Assembly (NCBI GenBank): GCA_913040875.1
Contig: CAJWHX010000011.1
Location: 1-18,538, forward strand
Length of the DNA stretch: 18,538 nucleotides
Source: an uncultured Pseudomonadota bacterium
Lineage (GTDB): Bacteria > Myxococcota > UBA796
Reading direction: 5' to 3'
Positions within the stretch are counted from its first letter, which is position 1. The number at the start of each line of letters is the position of its first letter. The notes beneath the pieces are model-generated. The model saw nothing but the letters and a program-made list of their open reading frames with translations, was not told where the DNA came from and made no database searches. Shown here in pieces: positions 8,841 through 15,771 of the stretch. The translations under genes and the position numbers were made by a program.

Positions 8841-9530
8841 GTTGTTCTTCTGAACCGGACGATATGGGTGCACCCAGTTGAGATAGGTCGCAATCTGACG
8901 GGTTTGAATCCACACTTTACCTCGACCAGAGAATCGGCAAACGAGACCTTCCCCACCCAAGAACAGTGATTTCCAATTGGTACCCGGACGCGCACCCGGA
9001 AGTGTCGTCACATTGTAGTTCAAGGTCGATTCAAAAGCGACGATGAAGCCAGTATCAACAAAAACTTCATCTTCCACATCCAGTTCAATGATGGCACCAT
9101 ACGAGTTGAAGAATAGATCTCCATTTCCGGAGGCCTTCAACAGGATCAGACCTTCCCCAGAGAAGAATCCACGCATCCCTTGCCACTTGCTGCTGATCTC
9201 TACCCCTTCCGAGTTCGCCAAATACGCGCCACGTTGCAAGTAAATGTCAGTAGATCCATCTAGGGCGTAGTGTACAGCATCTCCAGGTTGACCAGCCGCA
9301 AACGTAATTTCACCTTCACCGCCTTGAGCAGTATAAGAACTGATGATGAGTGACTCACCACCCAGTCCGCGAGAGAGTGAACTCATCAAACCACCTTTCA
9401 GAGAGGCTTTGAGTTCAATATTGGGACTCATGGTTGCCATCGCACCCGGTTCAGAATGATAGGTCTGTCCACTTTGTAATTGTACGGTAACCAGAGCAAA
9501 GTCAGGTCGCTGAGTAATGGTAAATGACAT
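8835..9530 (-). CDS. AIM24 / TIGR00266 family protein, third gene of the tandem triplet
   Basis: The 231-residue product is about normal length for the family and lacks a signal peptide or membrane helix, so it is probably cytoplasmic. Family features, in order: a beta-rich start with SEPGAMATMS (27-35), a Gly-rich loop ending in GGESLIIS (57-64), FFSGEGLILLK (122-132), FNSYGAIIELDV (141-152), VFVDTGFIVAFE (156-167) and LGGEGLVCRF (191-200). The fold is a beta-helix/TRAP-like sandwich, and its bacterial role is not established. GGAGT lies about five bases before the ATG. It follows its paralogue by 10 bases, so the genes are almost certainly one transcript. It differs from its neighbours in a longer C-terminal tail ending in polar residues. 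Confidence 0.9.
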   Translation of the reverse strand: MSFTITQRPDFALVTVQLQSGQTYHSEPGAMATMSPNIELKASLKGGLMSSLSRGLGGESLIISSYTAQGGEGEITFAAGQPGDAVHYALDGSTDIYLQRGAYLANSEGVEISSKWQGMRGFFSGEGLILLKASGNGDLFFNSYGAIIELDVEDEVFVDTGFIVAFESTLNYNVTTLPGARPGTNWKSLFLGGEGLVCRFSGRGKVWIQTRQIATYLNWVHPYRPVQKNNG

Positions 9531-9540
9531 GATGTACTCC

Positions 9541-10233
9541 TTAAGACTGACGGGGTTTCAAACTTGGACCGAGCGCAGATCCAAAACTAGAGGGGTTGTG
9601 ACTCTGACAATACACGATGCCTTTGCCTTCAAAACGGCACACCAAGCCTTCACCACCCAAAATAGAACTCATCCAAGAGGCTCCAGCCTTTTGAACTTTA
9701 AAATTCAGGGTATCTTCAAAGGCGACGATGTGTCCTGTATCGACGATGTAATCTCCATCAACTTCCACAGCGTAAATCGCTCCAAAGGAATTCATGAACA
9801 TATCCCCTGTTCCCGAACACTTCACCCAAAAGGCTCCCTCTCCAGAGAAGAATGCCTTTCCAAGACCCTGCCAAGACGCATCAATCGTGATATCTGGATC
9901 CGATGCGAGCCAAGAACCACCTTGAACGATGAGGGTGGCATTGTCTAGACGATGGTGGATCACATCCCCCATCATCGTGGGTCCTAAAATGATGTATTGT
10001 CCGTCTTCACGAGCCGTAAAATGATTGATAAAAAGACTCTCGCCCGCAAAGAGACGCTTGAGACCTTTCATGATCCCGCCACCACTAGACCCCTTCTTTT
10101 GAGTCGTGGTTTCTACTGTCATTCGAGTGGACATCGCCACCATAGCACCCACTTCACAAGTCAAATGATCACCAGCATTGAGCTGTACCTTAACGACAGA
10201 AGAAGCCGGTTTTGCCAAAATTTCATATTGCAT
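9541..10233 (-). CDS. AIM24 / TIGR00266 family protein, second gene of the triplet
   Basis: This 230-residue paralogue keeps the same blocks: EVGAMVAMS (27-35), AGESLFINHF, FFSGEGAFWVK, NSFGAIYAVEVDG, YIVDTGHIVAFE and LGGEGLVCRF. It carries a distinctive Lys/Gly/Ser-rich insertion (TTTQKKGSSGGG, about 43-54) between the first two blocks, followed by a basic amphipathic stretch (MKGLKRLF) that could touch membranes; this last point is inference. GGAGG is seven bases upstream of the ATG. It sits 13 bases after the first AIM24 gene and 10 before the third. The function is unknown; cytoplasmic location is inferred from the absence of a signal peptide. Confidence 0.9.
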   Translation of the reverse strand: MQYEILAKPASSVVKVQLNAGDHLTCEVGAMVAMSTRMTVETTTQKKGSSGGGIMKGLKRLFAGESLFINHFTAREDGQYIILGPTMMGDVIHHRLDNATLIVQGGSWLASDPDITIDASWQGLGKAFFSGEGAFWVKCSGTGDMFMNSFGAIYAVEVDGDYIVDTGHIVAFEDTLNFKVQKAGASWMSSILGGEGLVCRFEGKGIVYCQSHNPSSFGSALGPSLKPRQS

Positions 10234-10246
10234 ATTTCTATCCTCC

Positions 10247-10906
10247 TTAGCGCCACAAGTGTCGATTGGTCCATTGTGCCAAACCGTCTATCGATCGAGA
10301 TTGAAGATAAATCCGGCCAGGTCCAGTCACACGACTAACCAATCCTTCTTTACTGAAAAAGGAGGAGAAAATCCCCCCTGCCATACCCACTTTCATTCCA
10401 ACCGTTGGCTCATAGGCTACAAGGTGTCCAGTATCAACGACAAATGGACCATCAATCTCCTTGACGAAAATTCCACCGTACGCTCCAAACCATACTTTCC
10501 CTGTACCGGAAACCTTGAGACGAAAGAGTCCCTCGCCTCCAATCCAAGAGGCAAACCCAGCCCAAGAAACACCCATCTTCACACCAGGTTCACTGGCTAG
10601 ATAGGCCCCAGGCTGAAGAAACATACTGGTTCCATTCAGATCCAAGCATTCGATATCTCCAGGAAACGGTTGCGTGATCACCAGTTCACTCTCTGCCGTG
10701 GCTTGAAACTCATTCACAAACAGCGTCTCTCCACCGAAGATGCGTCGTAACAGTGCACCAAAAAAACCTCCGTTCCAACGCGTTTTCATGACGATTGACG
10801 TACTCATCGATGCCATCGCATCGGCTTCGGCGACAATCCGATCTCCGGGTTGCATTTTGACCTGCACATTGGCAAAGGCTGGTCTATCTCGAGTGATAAC
10901 TTCCAT
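10247..10906 (-). CDS. AIM24 / TIGR00266 family protein, first gene of the triplet
   Basis: The 219-residue product is the most diverged of the three. It reads EADAMASMS where the others have E-G-AM-A-MS, and has WNGGFFGALLRRIFGGETLF in the Gly-rich loop, IGGEGLFRLK in place of FFSGEG, VWFGAYGGIFVKE, FVVDTGHLVAYE, and SKEGLVSRV where the other two have GGEGLVCRF. It therefore lacks the Cys shared by its paralogues there. GGAGA is about four bases before the ATG, and a promoter is predicted at 10932-10961, so this gene should lead the operon. Three side-by-side, non-identical copies suggest they form a hetero-oligomer rather than being redundant; that is inference. Confidence 0.88.
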   Translation of the reverse strand: MEVITRDRPAFANVQVKMQPGDRIVAEADAMASMSTSIVMKTRWNGGFFGALLRRIFGGETLFVNEFQATAESELVITQPFPGDIECLDLNGTSMFLQPGAYLASEPGVKMGVSWAGFASWIGGEGLFRLKVSGTGKVWFGAYGGIFVKEIDGPFVVDTGHLVAYEPTVGMKVGMAGGIFSSFFSKEGLVSRVTGPGRIYLQSRSIDGLAQWTNRHLWR

Positions 10907-10931
10907 AGTATCTCCTTAAAATGTTGGAAGT

Positions 10932-10961
10932 ATTCTATCGATGGCGAACCCATAATTCCAA
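10932..10961 (-). promoter_or_regulatory. Sigma70-like promoter of the AIM24 operon
   Basis: On the minus strand TTGGAA (10956-10961) is 18 bases from TAGAAT (10932-10937). Transcription would start near 10925, giving a leader of about 19 bases that contains the GGAGA ribosome site. Confidence 0.45.
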
Positions 10962-10991
10962 TGATTTCCCTGTGTTTTTTAGAAATAAAAT

Positions 10992-11011
10992 TGATATCCA
11001 CAGTGATATCA
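10992..11011. repeat. Dyad upstream of the AIM24 promoter
   Basis: TGATATC (10992-10998) and GATATCA (11005-11011) are perfect 7-base arms around six bases. The dyad lies about 30 bases upstream of the predicted -35 element, where an activator could bind. There is no gene in 10907-11161. Confidence 0.35.
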
Positions 11012-11103
11012 TGACAATTGATTTGAAGTTCCCACTCGTTGAGGTCACCAATAGTACAGGGCATTCATTGCAACTAGTTTGAGAATATCACTATGACATG
11101 ACC

Positions 11104-11148
11104 AAAAAATAGACAGACCCAAGCACCCTGAGTTCAGGTACTTGAGTC
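11104..11148 (-). terminator. Probable intrinsic terminator of the FG-GAP lipoprotein gene
   Basis: A GACcCAAGcACC…GGTaCTTGaGTC hairpin (11116-11148, with one mismatch, one bulge and an AGTT loop) lies 14 bases past the stop at 11162. On the minus strand it is followed by TGTCTA and six T (11104-11109). The gap between stem and T-run weakens the call. Confidence 0.45.
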
Positions 11149-11161
11149 AAAGTCTATAAAC

Positions 11162-13024
11162 TTACTGTGCAGTGAAGTTTAAGGTATAATCAATATCAAT
11201 GCTGCCCAATTGTGCTGATTCTGTGGTCGATACAGTCAACACATTGTTTTGATAAGTTCCATTCCAATCGAGTTGATAAGTGGTATTGTCAAAAGACACA
11301 GTCACATCAATCAATCCATTGACGACTCCACTAGAGTCAATTGTCCCTTGAACAGCGTTTTGCTGATTGCCAAGGATCCCAAAATTGCAGGAGTATGAAC
11401 CATACACATCAGAATCAGACACCGTCAGTTCCACTGTCCCATTGCAAGTGTCTGGACCAAAACTGGTATCGATCGTGAAGTTGACATTTCCTTGAATTGT
11501 ATCACCAGCAGGAGCGGTTTCCTGTAGATAAACATTGACTTCAGACTGTGGTTCAAACTCTCCTTCAAAGATGCTTTGTGAACCGTAAATCGCCCAAATG
11601 AAGTCCATATCTCCATCACCATCAAGATCTGCCATGTGATGATCGCCAGCCATCTCTGTTCCAGTGTCGATGAGGATCTCTTCGAAACTTTGATCTTCTC
11701 GTTGCTTGAACAAATAGAGTCCATCATAACCATCTCCAGATACTGATATGTCCATAAGTCCATCGCCATCAACATCACCAACGTGGGTCACACCTGGAGC
11801 ACCATTTCGATCCGGATCTGCCTCATCTACGTAAAAACCTTCGTAAACGACGTTCATGGTGGAATTCCAGTTGCTCAAACCATCAAGTGTTTCTGGAGGT
11901 GGGATCTCAAACCAATATACGCCCATCGTTTGCTCATCAGGGGCTGTTGCCAACTGGTGATTGTGGTTTACATAGACGATGTCTTCATACCCATCATTGT
12001 TCATATCAGACATGATCACATCGAATCCACGACCAGTATTGTCGTTGATCACGTGCTCTGTCCAAGCTGATGTTGCACTAGAGGGATTCTCCAACCACAC
12101 CAGGGCTGCACCCAAAAAGTACTGAGGCAAGATAATGTCCATATCTCCATCTTCATCAACATCATGGAGAGCCAAAAGAGTACCACCATTCTGGCTGATG
12201 GTACGTGGCGTAAACGATGCAACACCTGGAATACCAGCATTTTCAAACCATTCAAGAACCATATCTCCAGGTGCAATCACATTACCCAACCAATCTGTCT
12301 CCGCATTTTTATAGGAGGTGGTGACAAAGTCCAGATCACCATCGCCATCCATATCAACGGGATAGGCTTTGTGATAAAAGTACTCCTCTCTAGGAACCGG
12401 AATGATATCGGGAATATCAAACTGTAGAGAACCAGATGAGTTAATGGTTCCTTCCATCCAAGTGAGACCACCATTTGGCAAAGGAATGAATCCTGTACCG
12501 ATCACCCAATCATCGACACCATCATTGTTCACATCGAAGATAGAGCTATCATTTGGCCAGTCGATTTCAAAAGTGCGATCAAAAGCCGTTTCAGTAGACC
12601 ACAATCCCAATGTACCTGTTGGTGCGCCACCAGAACGTGAGAAAATGTAGGCCGCCCCAGCTCCAATAAAGGTGGGCCAATCACCCAAACCAACACTCAT
12701 CGACGTAATCAAATACTCATCAAAACCATCAAAGTTTATATCGATTGGCTGCATCCAAGCAGTTCCGGGAAGAGTCAACACGGTTTGCTTACGGAATGTC
12801 ATCTTCTCAGTGTCTTGAGGCTCTTCCGCACCACTACCATCATCTGATGTATCATCAGATGTATCGGTAGTATCCGTCGTGTCTGACGAATCTGTCTCAG
12901 TTGATTCAGTGTCTTCAGTTTCTGAACCTTCTAACTCAGCATCAACCGCAGAATCTTCTGTCAATTTTTGTGGAATCTCTGTACTACAAGCTGTCAGCAC
13001 ACCCAAAATAGAAAATATCTTCAT
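11162..13024 (-). CDS. Lipoprotein with seven FG-GAP/VCBS-type repeats
   Basis: The 620-residue product has a short lipobox signal (GVLTAC, lipidated C13) and a tether of Asp/Thr/Ser/Glu (about 22-74). Seven calcium-type DxDxDGxxD motifs follow at about 95, 164, 224, 288, 340, 417 and 466 (for example DVNNDGVDD, DMDGDGDLD, DLDGDGDMD), spaced 49-77 residues apart. This is the number expected for a seven-bladed integrin-like beta-propeller. Residues 505-620 form a separate beta domain with two cysteines (527 and 546). Such proteins act in adhesion or ligand binding at the cell surface; no enzymatic residue was seen. GAGAGG precedes the ATG. A promoter and a terminator frame the gene, so it is probably monocistronic. 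Confidence 0.9.
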   Translation of the reverse strand: MKIFSILGVLTACSTEIPQKLTEDSAVDAELEGSETEDTESTETDSSDTTDTTDTSDDTSDDGSGAEEPQDTEKMTFRKQTVLTLPGTAWMQPIDINFDGFDEYLITSMSVGLGDWPTFIGAGAAYIFSRSGGAPTGTLGLWSTETAFDRTFEIDWPNDSSIFDVNNDGVDDWVIGTGFIPLPNGGLTWMEGTINSSGSLQFDIPDIIPVPREEYFYHKAYPVDMDGDGDLDFVTTSYKNAETDWLGNVIAPGDMVLEWFENAGIPGVASFTPRTISQNGGTLLALHDVDEDGDMDIILPQYFLGAALVWLENPSSATSAWTEHVINDNTGRGFDVIMSDMNNDGYEDIVYVNHNHQLATAPDEQTMGVYWFEIPPPETLDGLSNWNSTMNVVYEGFYVDEADPDRNGAPGVTHVGDVDGDGLMDISVSGDGYDGLYLFKQREDQSFEEILIDTGTEMAGDHHMADLDGDGDMDFIWAIYGSQSIFEGEFEPQSEVNVYLQETAPAGDTIQGNVNFTIDTSFGPDTCNGTVELTVSDSDVYGSYSCNFGILGNQQNAVQGTIDSSGVVNGLIDVTVSFDNTTYQLDWNGTYQNNVLTVSTTESAQLGSIDIDYTLNFTAQ

Positions 13025-13065
13025 AACCTCTCCAAAATCTATTTGATTTAATATATTTCATTTGT

Positions 13066-13094
13066 TATATAATAGAACCAACTCAGATTGGCAA
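13066..13094 (-). promoter_or_regulatory. Sigma70-like promoter of the FG-GAP lipoprotein gene
   Basis: On the minus strand TTGCCA (13089-13094) is separated by exactly 17 bases from TATATA (13066-13071). The start would be near 13059, 35 bases before the ATG. On the plus strand the same AT-rich patch contains TATAAT (13068-13073), which could serve the opposite gene with a poorer -35. Confidence 0.5.
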
Positions 13095-13109
13095 CTCAAA
13101 AAATACAAT

Positions 13110-13127
13110 GATTAAACTCATTTAATC
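13110..13127. repeat. Inverted repeat in the divergent intergenic region
   Basis: GATTAAA (13110-13116) and TTTAATC (13121-13127) are perfect 7-base arms around CTCA. The repeat lies between the two divergent lipoprotein genes, just upstream of the minus-strand -35 element, as an operator might. Confidence 0.4.
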
Positions 13128-13234
13128 TGTATTTAGTGTGATTTAAGTTGTTTCAAGTGCACCTAATCGCACGATGTGAATTTGTTTGGTGACGCAACAT
13201 ATGAATAGATTTTGAATAGACTAAGGAGGCATCT

Positions 13235-14266
13235 ATGTTTTGGTTACTGGCTTGCACCGGAACTTCTCAAACCGACACATCTGCTATAGAAGAAGAGCAA
13301 AGTATTCCGGCAGGATATGAAGCCGTGTTGATCATGCCCTATGAAGAATGTTCAGAACCATTTGAAGGAGACGAAGAGTTCGCAACGGATGGAGAAATCT
13401 GTGTCAACGTTTTCATCTCTGGAGCCGCACCATTTGGTACCCGATTCTCCGATTATGGAGACTGTGACTCTGTTCGAACAAATCGTCCTACGGGGAACTA
13501 CCCCATTCCAAACAACTCCACCGAAGAGGATCCCAGACTGGAAGATCCACAATATGTTGAAGACTTAGAGTGGACCAAAAAACAACATGAAGCCACTGCT
13601 TGCTCGTGCTGTCACTCTTCTACCATTACCAATGACATTGGGATGTATGATATTGACTCTGGCGTAATTTGGACCGATTCTCTAACCGATCGTGGTCTGG
13701 CGATTATGAGTGGAGATCTAGATTCCTCGATTCTCGGACACTATAAACCTGAAGACAATCACGGGTTCGTTCGAGAAAATATCGGTGCACCAACCACAGA
13801 TTTTGAACGTTGGCAAGGTTTCTTCCGGCAAGAATTGGAATATAGAGGTGTTACTGCAGAGGACGTTGAGAATATGTTTCCGCTCGGTGGCTGGCTGTTG
13901 GACAACCAAGTCGATCCAGGCCGCGATTGCATTACAGACTTCGAACGCGTTGATCAAGATGGCACTCTCTATTGGGCAAATTCAGACGTTCGATACATCT
14001 ACGTGATGGAACTTGGGTCCGACAATCCAGGTCTTCCTCCATCGTACGACATGCCCGAAAGCGTCATCTGGCGTATTGACGTCAACCATACGTCTGCACC
14101 GCTAAAGTCTGGTACGGTGAAATATGGTGTCGTTCCGGAAGGAGCCAAACAAACATTCCCCACAGCAGGTGCACCCGCAAGTCTAGACGTCGGTAAAGAA
14201 TACCGATTGTGGCTTCTCACTGATATGGGTCTTCCAGTTCACACGCACTGCAGATTTACGTACTAA
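13235..14266 (+). CDS. Lipoprotein with CSCCH motif, very short signal peptide
   Basis: The 343-residue product starts at an ATG preceded by AAGGAGG at five bases, with an in-frame TAG just upstream, so the start is firm. The lipobox Cys is residue 7 (MFWLLAC), leaving six residues before it and no positive charge. At 123-127 it reads CSCCH, which satisfies the CxxCH pattern of c-type haem attachment with an additional Cys inside; other cysteines (39, 56, 77, 232, 339) and the C-terminal HTHC (336-339) could instead form disulphides or a metal site. No known family was recognised. Haem binding is possible, not shown. It is followed after 56 bases by a second lipoprotein gene on the same strand, probably in one operon. 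Confidence 0.82.
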   Translation: MFWLLACTGTSQTDTSAIEEEQSIPAGYEAVLIMPYEECSEPFEGDEEFATDGEICVNVFISGAAPFGTRFSDYGDCDSVRTNRPTGNYPIPNNSTEEDPRLEDPQYVEDLEWTKKQHEATACSCCHSSTITNDIGMYDIDSGVIWTDSLTDRGLAIMSGDLDSSILGHYKPEDNHGFVRENIGAPTTDFERWQGFFRQELEYRGVTAEDVENMFPLGGWLLDNQVDPGRDCITDFERVDQDGTLYWANSDVRYIYVMELGSDNPGLPPSYDMPESVIWRIDVNHTSAPLKSGTVKYGVVPEGAKQTFPTAGAPASLDVGKEYRLWLLTDMGLPVHTHCRFTY

Positions 14267-14274
14267 ATCTCAGA

Positions 14275-14310
14275 TTTATCTATCAACACAACTTTATCTA
14301 TCAACACAAC
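14275..14310 (+). repeat. Tandem 18-bp direct duplication
   Basis: Two perfect adjacent copies of TTTATCTATCAACACAAC (14275-14292 and 14293-14310), followed by TTT of a third unit, fill most of the 56-base spacer before the ATG at 14323. They lie upstream of the GGAGT ribosome site and would be in the leader or inter-cistronic RNA. Confidence 0.9.
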
Positions 14311-14322
14311 TTTGGAGTAACT

Positions 14323-14769
14323 ATGTTCCTTTCTCTTTTATTGATGGCTTGTGGTGACAAGTCTGGTGACACAGGTTCCGATTTGGGATCAACAGAAGCA
14401 GAGGTCTCGTCTTTTGATTGCGCGCAAGACTATGCCTTTTGTACCGAGCTCTCTGTTCCTGAAGGCTTCACTGGAAACACACGCAATTTAACCTTGGCGC
14501 TGTATTCAGTATTGCCCCCTATTGGCCCACCCGATGTTGTACTCGCACAAATCGAAAATCCAGACATTGGAATCGACAATAACTTTTCAGTTGGGCTTCA
14601 CCCCATCACGGCAAGTGGTGATTACCATCTATACGTGTCTCTCTATATGGAAGGTGGTGGTGAATGGTTGCCTGAATCCGGCATCGACTATTACTTGACC
14701 ACCGATCCCATTACATTTTCTGGTGGTTCAGTAGATCTTGGTGGATTGGAACTCGTCTTAACTGAGTAA
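14323..14769 (+). CDS. Small lipoprotein, beta-rich
   Basis: The 148-residue product has the short lipobox signal MFLSLLLMAC (lipidated C10) and a Gly/Ser/Asp/Thr tether (11-30). The mature region has two close cysteines (C33 and C40) and then alternating hydrophobic/polar stretches (LTLALYSVLPPIGPPDVVL, YHLYVSLYMEGGGEWLP) typical of an immunoglobulin-like or jelly-roll sandwich. No family or active site was recognised. GGAG lies about five bases before the ATG. It follows the CSCCH lipoprotein and is closed by a clear terminator at 14799-14836, so the two genes form a likely transcription unit. Confidence 0.8.
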   Translation: MFLSLLLMACGDKSGDTGSDLGSTEAEVSSFDCAQDYAFCTELSVPEGFTGNTRNLTLALYSVLPPIGPPDVVLAQIENPDIGIDNNFSVGLHPITASGDYHLYVSLYMEGGGEWLPESGIDYYLTTDPITFSGGSVDLGGLELVLTE

Positions 14770-14798
14770 GCTGAGCAAGAACCATCCAAGTGACTACT

Positions 14799-14836
14799 GG
14801 AGGGCAGATCCGTTGGTCTGTCCTCTGTCGTTTTTT
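14799..14836 (+). terminator. Intrinsic terminator
   Basis: AGGGCAGA (14801-14808) pairs with TCTGTCCT (14817-14824) through an 8-base loop with one G-U pair, extendable by about two pairs. It is followed by CTGTCG and six T (14831-14836). It lies about 30 bases past the stop at 14769 and also separates this gene from the converging VOC gene. Confidence 0.65.
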
Positions 14837-14843
14837 ACCCCAT

Positions 14844-15269
14844 CTATACCGCAAACACCTGAGATGGATCTTGAAAAGACTTAAACTCCAAAGCATTGCC
14901 AGATGGATCTCGCAGAAACATCGTCGCTTGCTCCCCCACCTCGCCTTGAAAGCGAATCTTGGGCTCGATGATCCAAGAAATGGTCTTGGCATATTCACCA
15001 TTCGTCAAACGATCGCTGAGGGCATGCCAGTCCGACCAATCCAAGATCAAACCAAAGTGCCTAACCGGTACAGCATCTGAGTCCACACTATTGGTGGGAT
15101 CTAAAATTACCAAGTCATCCACCAGATGAAGACTCACCTGGTGATCCCAAAAGTTGATGTCCACCCATCGCTCCGCCGTTCTACCGACCGCACACTGAAG
15201 CACAGTTTCATAGAAATGACGGGTTTTTGCGATATCGTGAATGGGAAGCGCAAGATGAAAGAGTGACAT
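14844..15269 (-). CDS. VOC family (glyoxalase/dioxygenase-like) protein
   Basis: The 141-residue product has the paired beta-alpha-beta-beta-beta layout of the vicinal-oxygen-chelate fold. Start motif FHLALPIHD (4-12) with H5, central RHFGLILDW (70-78) with H71, and the end motif GEQATMFLRDPSGNALEFKSF (112-132) with E128 supply a plausible His-His-Glu metal site. Members are glyoxalases, extradiol dioxygenases and drug-binding proteins; the substrate cannot be told. The length fits a single two-module domain, and the protein is cytoplasmic. The ATG follows the stop of the upstream lipoprotein gene by six bases, with no good ribosome site of its own, so translation by reinitiation is likely. 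Confidence 0.9.
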   Translation of the reverse strand: MSLFHLALPIHDIAKTRHFYETVLQCAVGRTAERWVDINFWDHQVSLHLVDDLVILDPTNSVDSDAVPVRHFGLILDWSDWHALSDRLTNGEYAKTISWIIEPKIRFQGEVGEQATMFLRDPSGNALEFKSFQDPSQVFAV

Positions 15270-15275
15270 TATTGT

Positions 15276-15671
15276 CTATTCGATCACAACAGACGCAGAC
15301 GCACCACCCGGAGCATTCACCGTGTAAGAACCGGCTTCCAAACCTTCAATGTGGTATTCAAAGCGATACATATCGATGCAATCACACTCCTCGCCGATTT
15401 TTGTATAGTCCATATTCAAGTCGCTGCCGTCCAGAGATCCTTCCACATCAAAACTCAAACAGGAACTCTCTTCGTAGTTTTCATGCACCACTTGTACAAC
15501 GCCAGCCTCTACAGTGGCCGTAAAAATATCTTCCAATGGCTCGCCCTCACAACCAGCTGAAGAAACACTGGTATTTGTAATATCAAAGGCAGCTTCCTCT
15601 GATGAACTCGTATCTGTATCTTTCTCAGAACAGGCAAACAATGTACCCAATACAATAGCAAAAATAGACAT
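15276..15671 (-). CDS. Small Cys-containing lipoprotein
   Basis: The 131-residue product has a lipobox signal (GTLFAC, lipidated C14), then an Asp/Thr/Ser tether (SEKDTDTSSSEE). The mature domain has four cysteines (41, 71, 96 and 98) and alternating beta-strand pattern, ending in a GLEAGSYTVNAPGG strand-turn like that of immunoglobulin-like secreted domains. No enzymatic motif or known family was seen. GGAGG is about three bases before the ATG, and a near-consensus promoter lies just upstream. The VOC gene follows after six bases, forming a tight two-gene unit although one product is surface-bound and the other cytoplasmic. Confidence 0.8.
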   Translation of the reverse strand: MSIFAIVLGTLFACSEKDTDTSSSEEAAFDITNTSVSSAGCEGEPLEDIFTATVEAGVVQVVHENYEESSCLSFDVEGSLDGSDLNMDYTKIGEECDCIDMYRFEYHIEGLEAGSYTVNAPGGASASVVIE

Positions 15672-15693
15672 TCAACCTCCAAACGTGAATAGA

Positions 15694-15724
15694 ATCATAC
15701 CCACTTTACCAAAAATCGTGTCAA
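15694..15724 (-). promoter_or_regulatory. Near-consensus sigma70 promoter of the lipoprotein-VOC unit
   Basis: On the minus strand a perfect TTGACA (15719-15724) is 19 bases from TATGAT (15694-15699). The spacer is somewhat long. Transcription would start about 16 bases before the ATG at 15671. Confidence 0.55.
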
Positions 15725-15771
15725 TATCCACATTGGGCATTGAAAAAGTACACCGAGTGTTATCACTGCCG

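Noticed and set aside
12840..12960. Repetitive DNA within the DT-rich tether of the FG-GAP lipoprotein
   Set aside because: Repeats come from coding a low-complexity Asp/Thr/Ser linker and are not a separate element or CRISPR array.
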